A stretch of 64,000 nt of DNA from Gabonibacter massiliensis (GCA_001487125.1 LN913013.1:248001-312000); one strand, 5' to 3'. Counted from the stretch's first letter, positions 1 through 9,773 are shown. The notes: a model not told the origin generated them from the letters alone. Translations and numbers: made by a program.

Positions 1-2
1 AC

Positions 3-1346
3 TTAGCCCGTCTCTTCCGTATGAACTACAAGGTCATGACGTTGATGATCGGATGCGGTGCCGCGGGAGCCATCGCGGGAATTTTTAAAGCTCCCATTGC
101 CGGCATCGTTTTCACGATGGAGGTGTTGATGTTGGATTTGACGATGGCTTCGCTCGTCCCCTTGATGTTTACGGCTATTACTTCTTACGTGATCGCTTTC
201 TTTTTTATGGGTGACGGTTTTCTGTTTTCTTACCAGATTACGGATAAGTTCGCCATGGGGAATTTTCCTTATTATGTGTTATTGGGAGTATGTACGGGAC
301 TTCTTTCCGTCTATTTTATCCGGATGAATCTCCGGGTGGAACATTTTCTGAATAAGATCAAACACCCGTTTAAGAAGATGGCTATCGGAGGAGCGTTGTT
401 GGGTGTTATTATTTTTATTTTTCCTCCTTTGTACGGTGAGGGATATACAGCTTTGGATACGATGATGGGAGGGCAGCCGGATAAGTTGTTGAATAATACT
501 TATTTCTTCGATTTTAGGGACAAGATATGGATACTGCCGCTTTTTGTTATCGGTATGGTGTTTATAAAAGTTATAGCCACGGCATTGACTAATGGTAGCG
601 GCGGTGTCGGCGGTGTTTTTGCTCCGAGTCTGTTTACGGGAGGGGTTGCAGGTTACCTGTTAGCCATGTTGATCAATTTAAGCGGTATTCGCGAGGTGCC
701 GGAGAGTCATTTCGTTTTGGCAGGCATGGCCGGGGTAATGTCCGGAGTAATGAATGCCCCCTTGACAGCCATGTTCCTGATCGCTGAAATATCGGGCGGT
801 TACGCGTTACTTCTGCCGTTGATGTTGACATCGGTTATGGCATATCTGACGAGCCGGGGAATGGAGCCTTACTCGATCTATGCCCGTCGGTTGGCGATGC
901 AGGGCGATCTGTTGACTCATAATAAAGACAAGGCCGTTCTGACGTTGATGAAATTGAATAAAGTGGTGGAAACGGATTTCAAAACCATCGGGATCGATTC
1001 GACCTTGGGCGATTTGGTTAAAATTGTTTCCAAATCGAGTCGTAATCTCTTTCCCGTATTGGATAACGACGGCCATTTATTGGGAATCGTTTTGTTGGAT
1101 GATATCCGTAAAATAATGTTCAATCAGGAAATGTATTCCAAAACCTATGTCCGAGATTTTATGATAGCTCCTTCCGTCGTTATAGATATAGAAGATTCGA
1201 TGGAAAAAGTGATGAAGAAATTTGAAGAGTCGGGTGCATGGAATCTGCCTGTTATTCAGGATCATAAATACTTGGGATTCGTGTCTAAGGCAAAGATATT
1301 CAATACTTATCGTAAAGTGTTGATCCATTTCTCGGATGATGAGTAA
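3..1346 (+). CDS. ClC-family chloride channel/antiporter with C-terminal CBS pair (5' end outside window)
   Basis: The frame is open to the left edge (codons begin at position 3), so the first in-frame ATG at 21 is internal and the N-terminal membrane part, including the first selectivity-filter motif, lies outside the window. What is visible is the second half of a ClC membrane domain: the segment reading GVGGVFAPSLFTGG (about 600-640) is the GxFxP anion-pathway motif, followed by the helices around SGVMNAPLTAMFLIAE. After about position 930 the protein becomes soluble and carries two CBS-type repeats (roughly 960-1110 and 1150-1310), which in this family bind adenine nucleotides and modulate gating. 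Inner-membrane chloride transport is the family role; substrate and channel-versus-antiporter mode cannot be decided from this fragment. Confidence 0.9.
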   Translation, partial: LARLFRMNYKVMTLMIGCGAAGAIAGIFKAPIAGIVFTMEVLMLDLTMASLVPLMFTAITSYVIAFFFMGDGFLFSYQITDKFAMGNFPYYVLLGVCTGLLSVYFIRMNLRVEHFLNKIKHPFKKMAIGGALLGVIIFIFPPLYGEGYTALDTMMGGQPDKLLNNTYFFDFRDKIWILPLFVIGMVFIKVIATALTNGSGGVGGVFAPSLFTGGVAGYLLAMLINLSGIREVPESHFVLAGMAGVMSGVMNAPLTAMFLIAEISGGYALLLPLMLTSVMAYLTSRGMEPYSIYARRLAMQGDLLTHNKDKAVLTLMKLNKVVETDFKTIGIDSTLGDLVKIVSKSSRNLFPVLDNDGHLLGIVLLDDIRKIMFNQEMYSKTYVRDFMIAPSVVIDIEDSMEKVMKKFEESGAWNLPVIQDHKYLGFVSKAKIFNTYRKVLIHFSDDE

Positions 1347-1502
1347 CGAAAATAGAAACTTTAGTGCTATTTGGTTAGGAATAAGGAGTATGTTATTTGT
1401 ATTAATTCTAAATAACTTCTTATTCCGCGAATAGAGTTGTATTTTTAGAAATAAAACATATATTCGCGGCAAAATATAGAATTTACTCTAAAACGATATA
1501 TC

Positions 1503-1724
1503 ATGTATTGGACACTGGAACTTGCCTCTAAATTGGAAGATGCACCTTGGCCTGCATCAAAAGATGAGTTGATAGACTATGCCATTCGTTCAGGGGCGCC
1601 TATGGAAGTTATTGAGAATCTTCAGGATATTGAAGACGACGAAGAGATATTCGAAAGTATCGAGGATATTTGGCCGGATTATCCGAGTAAAGATGATTTC
1701 TTCTTTAATGAAGATGAGTATTAG
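1503..1724 (+). CDS. DUF2795 family small acidic protein
   Basis: A 73-residue, strongly acidic protein that matches the DUF2795 pattern seen in Bacteroidetes: MYWTLELASKLEDAPWPASK at the start, then a helical stretch with SGAPMEVIENLQDI and an acidic tail ending FFFNEDEY. DUF2795 has no established biochemical role. It stands alone, starting about 155 bases after the ClC gene, and is followed at once by a strong intrinsic terminator (1739-1774), so it is probably a monocistronic unit. I see no metal site or signal peptide. Confidence 0.85.
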   Translation: MYWTLELASKLEDAPWPASKDELIDYAIRSGAPMEVIENLQDIEDDEEIFESIEDIWPDYPSKDDFFFNEDEY

Positions 1725-1738
1725 AGACAGAAAGCATT

Positions 1739-1774
1739 AAATAAAAGCCACCATTTTTATGGTGGCTTTTATTT
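1739..1774 (+). terminator. Intrinsic terminator of the DUF2795 gene
   Basis: A 14-bp perfect stem (1739-1752 with 1761-1774) with an 8-base loop, followed by a T-rich 3' side. It starts 15 bases after the stop codon. 1780-1962 contains no gene I can support. Confidence 0.9.
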
Positions 1775-1962
1775 TAAATATTAGAGAGAATCGATTAATG
1801 GCTATTTTGATAATATAGAGGATATATTTAAGCTAATCTTCTTTCTTGTAAAGAAGTTTTGTTTCTTGAGTTTTATTTACAGATATGCTATTAGATAAAA
1901 TGAAAGAACTTCTGCTTTTTCCTGGTCGCCCATCTCCACTCCTTATTTTAATTCCCTTGGGG

Positions 1963-2292
1963 CTATTTACCCCATACTAACTCCATGTTGGAATAGGGAC
2001 GTGCCGATAAAACCGAGTTGGCTCCTTCGGGATGCTTTTCCAATAAATAATTACCCGCGTAAAAAATAACGACAAGTATCAGCAGGATATCAATCAGGTA
2101 AGCGTTCGCGTAGGGTATGGCCGATGGTAACGATATGGCAATCCATTCCGGTTCAACTAAATTGCTTTGTGTTATACCGTGAAGAAAGGTTACGATCAAC
2201 ACGGTTAACACGGCGATCACACGGAAACTCCACTCTCTCGATATCGTTTTAGCCTCGTAACGGGCAAGCAGGCCAACATTTCGAAAATTCAT
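1963..2292 (-). pseudogene. N-terminal remnant of an ABC-2 type permease
   Basis: The 109-residue reading frame begins MNFRNVGLLARYEAKTISRE and continues with two hydrophobic segments and a PYSNMELVWGK end. This is the start pattern of large Bacteroidetes ABC-2 permeases (GldF/G-like, several hundred to over a thousand residues, N-terminal RYEAK motif followed by TM1 and TM2). Here the frame stops right after the second membrane segment, and none of the three frames downstream (1780-1962, minus strand) continues the family. No ATPase subunit is adjacent. I read it as a truncated remnant; a short functional membrane protein is possible but less likely. Confidence 0.6.
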
Positions 2293-2473
2293 GTTTAATT
2301 TTTTAGTATCGCGTTCGATGTAAAGAAATGGTTAAATCATGATCGGCATATCAATACTTGCCGACATGATAATATTTTACTTTTTTACAAATATAAAGAA
2401 TAAAATATTTACTATTGTATATTTAGTTTGAAAATATTCCCTAAGAGTAGACAGCGGCTGCTGATTCTCAGGA

Positions 2474-3532
2474 TTATGCCGGACGCTTCTTTAGCATTCG
2501 GGAATATTCGTGAATAAAGTTCGGCGTGAAAATGTTGTTTTGCAGGTTGTTTTCTATCTCTTGACGGCTCCAATAACGGCCCTCTTCTACTTCATCGTTA
2601 TGGATGTCGATCGGGTCATGTGAGGTGGAAAGAAAGGAGAAAACCAATTCTCGTTCTTGTGGGGATTCCCACACGTAGGAACCTAAAAATCTTGCTTTGA
2701 ACTGGCGAATTCCCAACTCTTCGAATGTTTCCCGTTTTAGAGCCTCTTCTATTTTTTCGCCGAATCCCACGTGGCCTCCTACGGCCGTATCCCACATCCC
2801 CGGGAGAAGATCTTTTTTCCGGCTCCGTTTTTGCAAAAAGAGGTCTCCTTTCGAATTGATCAGATGAAGGTGAACGACAGGATGGAGTAATTTGGAACCG
2901 GAATGGCAGCTGCGCCGGGTGGCTTTGCCGGTTATCTCCCCTTTTTCATTTACCACGGGTAACCACTCCTCGTAACGGGCCGCTCCGGCAAGTATTCTGT
3001 TTTTGACAAACAGGGTAACGAAAAACAATCCGATCAACAGGTACAATAACGGGCCGTTGATGAATGAATAGACTGATTCGGAGACTGTAAAGGCTGAGAC
3101 AAATACAATTAAAGTGTGTATTCCTAATAGATAAAACAGGAATTTGATTATGCGGCGCATAGCATTTTTTTGTTCCGGGGTAATTTGTACGGAACGTCTA
3201 TAGGGGGCTGGTAGGGTGTACGTGATATCGGCCTTGGAAAAAGCAAATATACCCAATAAAAGGGTTAGGGCTGCCTCGATAACGGCCGGTTGCAACTTTT
3301 CTAAGGAACTACCTTCAGAGACTACGGACAAAATTCCCAATACTATGAATAGAACGGTATTCCATAGAATCGGTTTATCAACCCTTTTGTCCTTCAATAA
3401 AGCATACAAAAATTCGCCTCCTCCCAATACGATGGCCGCGAGCAATCCGATCTTAGGGCCGAAGAATTCGTCAGCAATAAAATAAGCGACGATTAAAAGA
3501 AAGGAGGGAAGCAATGATTTGTATGGAGCCAT
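2474..3532 (-). CDS. Membrane-anchored Nudix hydrolase
   Basis: About 352 residues. I start at the ATG at 3532 (MAPYKSLL) rather than the longer frame at 3616, because that longer start would lie inside pheT and upstream of the pheT terminator. The N-terminal half has about six hydrophobic segments; the C-terminal half (from about residue 200) is a Nudix domain with a textbook box, GHVGFGE...RETFEELGI (Gx5Ex7REx2EExGI). The Nudix part resembles the IPP-isomerase-like/YfcD branch (WDTAVGGHVGFGE). The substrate is unknown. The fusion of a multi-pass membrane domain to a Nudix domain would place nucleotide-diphosphate hydrolysis at the inner membrane. Confidence 0.8.
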   Translation of the reverse strand: MAPYKSLLPSFLLIVAYFIADEFFGPKIGLLAAIVLGGGEFLYALLKDKRVDKPILWNTVLFIVLGILSVVSEGSSLEKLQPAVIEAALTLLLGIFAFSKADITYTLPAPYRRSVQITPEQKNAMRRIIKFLFYLLGIHTLIVFVSAFTVSESVYSFINGPLLYLLIGLFFVTLFVKNRILAGAARYEEWLPVVNEKGEITGKATRRSCHSGSKLLHPVVHLHLINSKGDLFLQKRSRKKDLLPGMWDTAVGGHVGFGEKIEEALKRETFEELGIRQFKARFLGSYVWESPQERELVFSFLSTSHDPIDIHNDEVEEGRYWSRQEIENNLQNNIFTPNFIHEYSRMLKKRPA

Positions 3533-3545
3533 GATCAAATAATTG

Positions 3546-3573
3546 AAAAAAACGGCAGGGATTTCCCTGCCGT
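3546..3573 (-). terminator. Intrinsic terminator of pheT
   Basis: Read on the minus strand: a 9-bp GC-rich perfect stem (3565-3573 with 3552-3560), a 4-base loop and then seven T residues. It sits 5 bases after the pheT stop and before the Nudix start at 3532, so the Nudix gene probably depends on read-through or its own promoter. Confidence 0.9.
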
Positions 3574-3578
3574 GTAGG

Positions 3579-6029
3579 TTATCGAATCTCAGCGTTAAAC
3601 TGATGTTTGTAGGCACCGATCAATTTGTTCATGATTTTATCAATCTGTTTATCCGTGAGCGTTTTCTCTTCGTCTAACAAAGTGAAGCTGACAGCGTATG
3701 ATTTTTTGCCGTTTCCTAATTTTTCACCCTCGTATACATCGAAGAGCGTAACTGATTTCAGTAAAGATTTCTCTGTCCGTAAAGCCAACTCTTTAACCTC
3801 TTTAAAACTGACCTGTTTATCCAATAACAAGGCCAAGTCGCGTTTCACCGATGGAAATTTAGGCATGGGGACGAAGGCTATCTTATGGTTTTTCAGGGCT
3901 TTTAAAATATTTTCCCACGAGAATTCGGCATAATAGACCTCCTGGTTTACATCGGTTTTTTTCAGAGGCAGTTTGCTAAGTATTCCCATGGAGACGATAG
4001 GTTTGTCTCCCATCTTGTAAATCAATCCCTCTTTGAAGATATCTTTGTCGGTCTCTTCCGTTTTCAGGTGATCCGGGTGGATCCCCAATCGATTCAGGAT
4101 CATTTCGCAATACCCTTTCAGATAGAAAAAGTCCGTTTTTGTCTCTTTGGCGTTCCAATTCAAGTTATTTTTACTACCGGTGATAAACAAAGCCAACAGG
4201 TCTTCTTCTTTGTATTGTTTCAAAGGATTGTCGATCCCCTCTTTTTTATGGAAAGTGTATGACTTGCCGAATTCGAATAATTTCAGATTGTTGTTTTTGC
4301 GGTTGATATTGTAGCTTATGTTTTCCAGTCCGCCGAAAAGTAAAGTCTGACGCATCGCGTTCAGGTCTGAGCTGAGCGGATTGTACAGCATGACGGTGTG
4401 TTCCGGTTGATAAGTTTTCGTTTCTTCGAAATAGCTCGCCTTAGTCAGGGAGTTATTCATCACCTCGTTGAATCCGTTGGCTGCCAATAGATCGGATATC
4501 AGATTTTTTAACCGGAAATCGTCTGGTTTTTCCGAATAGCTGAGCGTGGAATTTACCTTTGCGGGAACTTCCACGTTATTGAACCCGTAAATCCTCAGGA
4601 TATCTTCGATGACGTCGGCTTCTCTTCTCACGTCTACCCGGTAAGGAGGAACATTTAACAACACTCCTTCTTCCTCTTCTTTTACGATTTTGATTTCTAA
4701 TGCCCGCAATATCTTTTTTATTTTTTCATGTTCGATCTTTTTACCGATCAAACGGTCTACGTGGGCATATTTTATGCTTACCTCGAAATCTTTTACCGGT
4801 TCGGGATAAATATCGATGATCTCGGAGGTGATTTCACCTCCGGCGACCTCTTTGATCAGTAAGGCGGCTAATTTTAAAGCGTAAATCACGATATTGGGAT
4901 CTGTTCCTCTCTCGTACCGGAAAGAGGCATCCGTATTCAAACCGTGACGACGGGCTGTTTTACGAACGAAAACAGGATCAAAACAGGCGCTTTCCAAGAA
5001 TACACCGGTAGTAGATTCCGAAATACCGCTTTCCAAACCACCGAAAACTCCGGCGATGCACATGGGCTCTTCCCGGTTACAGATCATCAGGTCGTCTTCA
5101 TGCAACTCCCTTTCCACTCCGTCTAACGTGATGAATTTAGTGCCTTTCGCAACGCTTTTGACAATGACCTCGTCTCCTTTGATTTTAGCCTTGTCGAAAG
5201 AGTGAAGTGGTTGTCCCAAACCGAAGAGAATGTAGTTGGTGACGTCTACGATGTTATTGATCGGATGTAAGCCGATCGCCTTCATCCTGTTCTGTAACCA
5301 CTCCGGAGAGGGCTTTACCGTTACCCCTTCTATGCAAATTCCAGCGTAACGCCGGCAAGCTTCAGGGCGTTCAAGACGTATTGAAATAGAAGAATCCGTA
5401 CGGTCTGCCTTAAAGGCGTCTACGGAGGGCAAGGTGTAACGGATCTCTTCCGTTTGTTGCAGGTAGGCTGCCAGGTCGCGGGCGACTCCAAGGTGGGAAG
5501 CTCCGTCGATACGGTTGGGCGTAATGTCTATTTCTATCGTGGTATCGCGGTAAATATTAAAATAGTCGGCGGCAGGTATGCCTACGGGAGTATCCTCCGG
5601 AAGGACCATAATACCCGCGTGATCCGTGCCGACGCCGATTTCATCTTCGGCGCATATCATACCGTTGGAAGAGATCCCTCTGATTTTTGATTTCTTTATG
5701 ACAAACTCTTCGTCATCCTTGTACAGGGTTGTACCGACGGTTGCAACGACCACTTTCTGGCCGGCCGCCACGTTTGGGGCCCCGCATACGATTTGTTCCG
5801 GTTCTCCATGTCCGAGATCGACCGTGGTCACGTGAAGATGGTCCGAATCCGGATGCGCCTCACACGTCAGTACGTGTCCCACGACTAATCCTTTCAAACT
5901 TCCTTTTATCGCTTCGAATTCTTCGTAACCTCCTACTTCCAGGCCGATACTTGTCAGAATCTTACAAATCTCCTCCGTGTTGCGGTTGATTTTCAAATAG
6001 TCTTTCAACCAGTTCAGTGATATATTCAT
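3579..6029 (-). CDS. pheT: Phenylalanine--tRNA ligase beta subunit
   Basis: 816 residues, the usual length for bacterial PheT. Domains in order: N-terminal tRNA-binding/EMAP-like domain (about 40-150, VVGHVLTCEAHPDSDHLHV, IVCGAPNV), B3/B4 editing domain (about 210-390, with the NIVDVTNYILFGLGQPLHSFD signature), B5 domain (about 400-480), the catalytic-like domain (about 490-700) and the ferredoxin-fold anticodon-binding domain at the end (FPSVKRDLALLLDK, YAVSFTLLDEEKTLTD). It pairs with PheS, which is not in this window, to charge tRNA-Phe. It follows nadA by 67 bases on the same strand and is closed by a strong terminator. Confidence 0.98.
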   Translation of the reverse strand: MNISLNWLKDYLKINRNTEEICKILTSIGLEVGGYEEFEAIKGSLKGLVVGHVLTCEAHPDSDHLHVTTVDLGHGEPEQIVCGAPNVAAGQKVVVATVGTTLYKDDEEFVIKKSKIRGISSNGMICAEDEIGVGTDHAGIMVLPEDTPVGIPAADYFNIYRDTTIEIDITPNRIDGASHLGVARDLAAYLQQTEEIRYTLPSVDAFKADRTDSSISIRLERPEACRRYAGICIEGVTVKPSPEWLQNRMKAIGLHPINNIVDVTNYILFGLGQPLHSFDKAKIKGDEVIVKSVAKGTKFITLDGVERELHEDDLMICNREEPMCIAGVFGGLESGISESTTGVFLESACFDPVFVRKTARRHGLNTDASFRYERGTDPNIVIYALKLAALLIKEVAGGEITSEIIDIYPEPVKDFEVSIKYAHVDRLIGKKIEHEKIKKILRALEIKIVKEEEEGVLLNVPPYRVDVRREADVIEDILRIYGFNNVEVPAKVNSTLSYSEKPDDFRLKNLISDLLAANGFNEVMNNSLTKASYFEETKTYQPEHTVMLYNPLSSDLNAMRQTLLFGGLENISYNINRKNNNLKLFEFGKSYTFHKKEGIDNPLKQYKEEDLLALFITGSKNNLNWNAKETKTDFFYLKGYCEMILNRLGIHPDHLKTEETDKDIFKEGLIYKMGDKPIVSMGILSKLPLKKTDVNQEVYYAEFSWENILKALKNHKIAFVPMPKFPSVKRDLALLLDKQVSFKEVKELALRTEKSLLKSVTLFDVYEGEKLGNGKKSYAVSFTLLDEEKTLTDKQIDKIMNKLIGAYKHQFNAEIR

Positions 6030-6096
6030 GTTGCCATTTTGTGTTTAAGTTATTAAATGCTTGAGTGATCGTATCGGGATCACGAACTCTTTTACG

Positions 6097-7023
6097 TTAT
6101 CCGATCTCCAGCATGCGCTGGATGGGTAACCAGGCTTTTTCCCTTAACTCATCCGGGACCCGTACTTCGAACTGCTCTTTTTCCAATGCTTCCCAAACGC
6201 TTTCTAAAGTCACTTTCTTCATTTGTCCGCAAATAGTTTTGGGATGGATCGGGATAAATTCTTTCGTCGGATTATCTTGTTGTAACTTGTGTATGGTTTC
6301 CAATTCGGTAGCGATGATGAATTGCTGTTTGGGCGATTCTTTCGCGTGCTTGATAATACCTGCCGTGGAGTACATGTATGCCCGCGGATGGTTCAGAATA
6401 CGATCGTCGGCCGAGCAGGAAGATTCCGGGTGAATCAATACGTCGGCTTCAGGGTATTGTTCTAATTTTTCCAGCACCATATCCGCGTCTATCTTATCGT
6501 GGACACAGCAGTCTCCGTTCCAGATTTCCATCTCTCTTCCGGTTACTTTTTGGATGTAGGCTCCTAAATTTTTGTCCGGGACGAAAAGAATCTTTTTATC
6601 TTTTGGGAGGCTCTGCACGACTTTTAACGCGTTGGATGAAGTACAGCAATAATCCGTATAGGCTTTTACTTCTGCCGTCGTGTTCACGTAACTGACTACT
6701 AAGCCGTCGGGATTTGCCTTTTTCCATTGTAGAAGGTCATAACCTGTCACGCTTTCAGCCAAAGAACATCCTGCTCCTTTGGCAGGAATTAATACCTTTT
6801 TATCCGGTGAGATGATAGAGGCTGTTTCTGCCATAAAGTGAACTCCGCAGAAAACAATAAGGTCGGCGTCCGTATTCCCTGCCATGCGGGATAAGCCGAG
6901 GGAGTCTCCCAAATAATCGGCAATATCCTGAACTTCGGGACGGGTATAGTAATGTGCCAGAATAATAGCGTTTTTTTCTGCTTTTAGCTGCTTTATTTTG
7001 TCGATGATCTCTGTCGTTGTCAT
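6097..7023 (-). CDS. nadA: Quinolinate synthase
   Basis: 308 residues, full length for the NadA family. It condenses iminoaspartate (made by NadB) with dihydroxyacetone phosphate to quinolinate using a [4Fe-4S] cluster. Visible signatures: AIILAHYYTRPEVQDIADYLGDS near the N-terminus, VFCGVHFMAETA, the conserved cysteines in GAGCSLAES, DYCCTSSNA and SSCSADDRI, and VPDKNLGAYI. Third gene of nadB-nadC-nadA; 33 bases separate it from nadC. Confidence 0.97.
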   Translation of the reverse strand: MTTTEIIDKIKQLKAEKNAIILAHYYTRPEVQDIADYLGDSLGLSRMAGNTDADLIVFCGVHFMAETASIISPDKKVLIPAKGAGCSLAESVTGYDLLQWKKANPDGLVVSYVNTTAEVKAYTDYCCTSSNALKVVQSLPKDKKILFVPDKNLGAYIQKVTGREMEIWNGDCCVHDKIDADMVLEKLEQYPEADVLIHPESSCSADDRILNHPRAYMYSTAGIIKHAKESPKQQFIIATELETIHKLQQDNPTKEFIPIHPKTICGQMKKVTLESVWEALEKEQFEVRVPDELREKAWLPIQRMLEIG

Positions 7024-7056
7024 AATTTTTCCTTTTGAGAATCAAAGATAATGAAA

Positions 7057-7902
7057 TTATTTTTGATCGCCGATGATATTCATGCTGATATCCAAAGCCG
7101 TTACCGAATGGGTCAGGGCTCCGACACTGATATAATCCACACCTGTCGCGGCCACCTCTTTCAACCGGGGAATGCTCATGTTTCCGGAGGCCTCCGTTTT
7201 GGCTCTTCCGGCAATCATTTTTACGGCTTTGGCCATCATCTCGTTGCTCATATTATCGAGCATGATGAGATCGACTCCGCAATCGATGGCCTGTTGTACT
7301 TCCTCTAAGTTGGTCGTTTCCACTTCCAATTTGACACTTAGCGGTAGATTGGCTCGCACTTGTTTTACGGCGTTGGGGATTCCTCCCGCTACTTTGATGT
7401 GATTGTCCTTCAACATGATCATATCGTAAAGCCCCATCCGGTGATTGGTTCCGCCGCCTTGATGAACGGCCATTTTATCCAATAGTCTTAATCCGGGAGC
7501 CGTCTTTCGGGTATCTAATAATTGGGTGTGCGTTCCGGATAACTCCTTCATGTATCGTGCCGTTGCGGTGGCGATTCCGGACATCCGTTGCAGGATATTC
7601 AAAGAGAGACGTTCTCCGCATAGCAGGGTGCGATAACTGGCTTCAATGCGCAGGATGATGTCTCCTTTTTTCACGGGGGTGCCGTCGTTTACCAACGGCT
7701 TCCAAACGATATCTTTTTCAAATCGTTCGAATACCCTTCGGGCTATCTCCAACCCGGAAATAATTCCGTCGGCTTTTGCCTTCATTTCGGCAGTAGTCTT
7801 GGAGTGGCTCGGAATAATGGCATTGGTCGTGATATCTCCCGTGGAGATGTCTTCTTCGATGGCGAGATCGATTAATCGTTCAATGAGGCTATCGTTTTGC
7901 AT
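7057..7902 (-). CDS. nadC: Nicotinate-nucleotide pyrophosphorylase (carboxylating)
   Basis: Converts quinolinate and PRPP to nicotinate mononucleotide, the step after NadA. I choose the ATG at 7902 (MQNDSLIERL, 281 residues, usual length), which lies 8 bases past the nadB stop; the longer frame to 7977 would run into nadB. Family motifs: LNILQRMSGIATAT, LDTRKTAPGLR, HRMGLYDMIMLKDNH, VEVETTNLEEV-like strand and IMLDNMS. Tight spacing on both sides shows that it is translated from the nadBCA message. Confidence 0.96.
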   Translation of the reverse strand: MQNDSLIERLIDLAIEEDISTGDITTNAIIPSHSKTTAEMKAKADGIISGLEIARRVFERFEKDIVWKPLVNDGTPVKKGDIILRIEASYRTLLCGERLSLNILQRMSGIATATARYMKELSGTHTQLLDTRKTAPGLRLLDKMAVHQGGGTNHRMGLYDMIMLKDNHIKVAGGIPNAVKQVRANLPLSVKLEVETTNLEEVQQAIDCGVDLIMLDNMSNEMMAKAVKMIAGRAKTEASGNMSIPRLKEVAATGVDYISVGALTHSVTALDISMNIIGDQK

Positions 7903-7910
7903 ATGTTTAG

Positions 7911-9485
7911 TTATTTCATGTTTAAGTTTACGGGAGATTTTTTTATCTCGCGATTCAATTGTTGAATAATGTGACACGCGTAAATGGGGTCGTTCTGAGC
8001 GGGATAGTCCGCCCTGAAATGACCTCCGCGGCTCTCTTTGCGGTATAAAGCCGATTGTATGATCAATTTGGCGACATAAATCAGATTCTTACTCACTGTC
8101 GAATAGTATTCGTTCTTTTCGAAAGTTTGTGCCGACAGCCATTCGTCTAAATCGTCGAGTCCTTGTCGTAATCCTGATTCGGTCCGGATAATACCTGCAT
8201 TTCGGGTCATGATGTCGGCGATCTTGTTTTTCAGTTCCAGGTAAGCATTCTGCTTTTCCGGCAATAATTTAAAATGAGAAGTGACGACCGGGAAGGGGTG
8301 TACTCTTTTGTTCATTATCGAATCTTCCACGGCCCGTTTGCCGAATACGAGGCATTCGATCAGGGAGTTGGAAGCCAATCTGTTTGCTCCCATGATTCCC
8401 GATGAAGCTAATTCTCCGCAGCAGTAGAGATGGGGGATATTCGTACGTCCCGCCACATCCGTCCTTACTCCTCCGACCGTGTAATGGGCTGCCGGAGCTA
8501 CGGGTATGCGATCGGTCATGTCTATCCCCAATTCGGTACACTTTTCGAATATGTTCGGAAAACGTCTTTTTATTTTTTGAGGATCTAAATGTTTCAAAGA
8601 CAGGTACACGAATTCCTGATGATGCTTCTGCATCTGCTCGAATATGGATTGGGCCACGATATCTCGGGGAGCCAGTTCGGCCAATTCATGTTTACCCACC
8701 ATAAATCTTTCTCCTTGTTGATTGAGCAAATGGGCTCCCTCGCCGCGGACGGCTTCACTTACGAGGTAAGCTTCTCCAGTGGGCGTATATATGGCAGAGG
8801 GGTGAAATTGAATGAACTCCATGTCGGCAATTTCACATCCGGCGAAATAGGCGAGAGCCAACCCGTCTCCAATCGTCGAGTGGGGATTGGTGGTACGCTT
8901 GTAGATGGCAGAGGCTCCTCCGGAGGTTAAAAAGATATTGTCTCCGGTAAAGATTTCCTCCCGGTTCGCGTTGAAATCCCAACAACGTACTCCATAGCAT
9001 CCGTGTTCATCTATCAGTAAATCGATTGCGGCATGATTGTCGAAAACGGTTACGTTCTGACAATGCTCTACTTTGTCGATGACGAAATTCGTGATCATTT
9101 TTCCCGTGGCATCTCCTCCCGCGTGTAAAATCCGTTTTTGGTGATGTCCTCCTTCCAAGCCGAGAGCCAAGGTTCCGTTCTCCGTATCGAAATGCATCCC
9201 CTCGTCGATAAGTTCCTGTATTCTCCGGGGACCTTCGTTTACCAGAATATTAACGGCGGGATAGTCACAAAGTCCTCTTCCGGCTGTAATCGTATCCTGA
9301 AAATGAAAAGACGGGGCGTCGTGTTCGTCTGTTACGGCAGCGATTCCCCCTTGTGCGAAGTATGAATTACTTTCTCTTATATTGGATTTAGTCAATAAGG
9401 CTACTTTCCCGTAAAGAGAGGCCCGATAAGCCGTATACAAACCCGCTAAACCACTTCCGACAATGATATAATCGTAACTACACAT
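7911..9485 (-). CDS. nadB: L-aspartate oxidase
   Basis: 524 residues; FAD-dependent oxidation of L-aspartate to iminoaspartate, the first step of NAD synthesis. The N-terminal FAD fold is clear (YIIVGSGLAGLYTAYRAS), followed by SNSYFAQGGIAAV, the fumarate-reductase-like middle (RGEGAHLLNQQGERF, FIQFHPSAIY) and a helical C-terminal domain. First gene of the nadBCA operon, downstream of a near-consensus promoter at 9507-9538. Confidence 0.97.
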   Translation of the reverse strand: MCSYDYIIVGSGLAGLYTAYRASLYGKVALLTKSNIRESNSYFAQGGIAAVTDEHDAPSFHFQDTITAGRGLCDYPAVNILVNEGPRRIQELIDEGMHFDTENGTLALGLEGGHHQKRILHAGGDATGKMITNFVIDKVEHCQNVTVFDNHAAIDLLIDEHGCYGVRCWDFNANREEIFTGDNIFLTSGGASAIYKRTTNPHSTIGDGLALAYFAGCEIADMEFIQFHPSAIYTPTGEAYLVSEAVRGEGAHLLNQQGERFMVGKHELAELAPRDIVAQSIFEQMQKHHQEFVYLSLKHLDPQKIKRRFPNIFEKCTELGIDMTDRIPVAPAAHYTVGGVRTDVAGRTNIPHLYCCGELASSGIMGANRLASNSLIECLVFGKRAVEDSIMNKRVHPFPVVTSHFKLLPEKQNAYLELKNKIADIMTRNAGIIRTESGLRQGLDDLDEWLSAQTFEKNEYYSTVSKNLIYVAKLIIQSALYRKESRGGHFRADYPAQNDPIYACHIIQQLNREIKKSPVNLNMK

Positions 9486-9506
9486 TTTGATTCATGTAAA
9501 TTGATG

Positions 9507-9538
9507 CGAAAGTATTAAATTATTTTGTGTGTAACAAA
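9507..9538 (-). promoter_or_regulatory. Promoter of nadBCA (Bacteroidetes type)
   Basis: Read on the minus strand: TTTG (9535-9538), a 20-base spacer, then TACTTTCG (9507-9514), one mismatch from TAnnTTTG. Predicted start of transcription is about 15-20 bases upstream of the nadB ATG. Confidence 0.65.
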
Positions 9539-9773
9539 TTAAAATGAGAGCATAATGAAGGAATATCTCCTATTTATTTCAGCGGGCGAAATTAGGAACA
9601 TGATTTATGGAAGAGTGAAGAGTTTTATCGTTTGGATTAATTCGTGAAATCTTCGGGGTTACTTGTGTTAAAATATGTTTCCTATTGGGTAATATTAATT
9701 AAATTAATTTAAAAACAAGACAAAAAAGTGTTTCTGACACTTCGGTATGTAACATTTAGAGGGTGAAGTTTCG

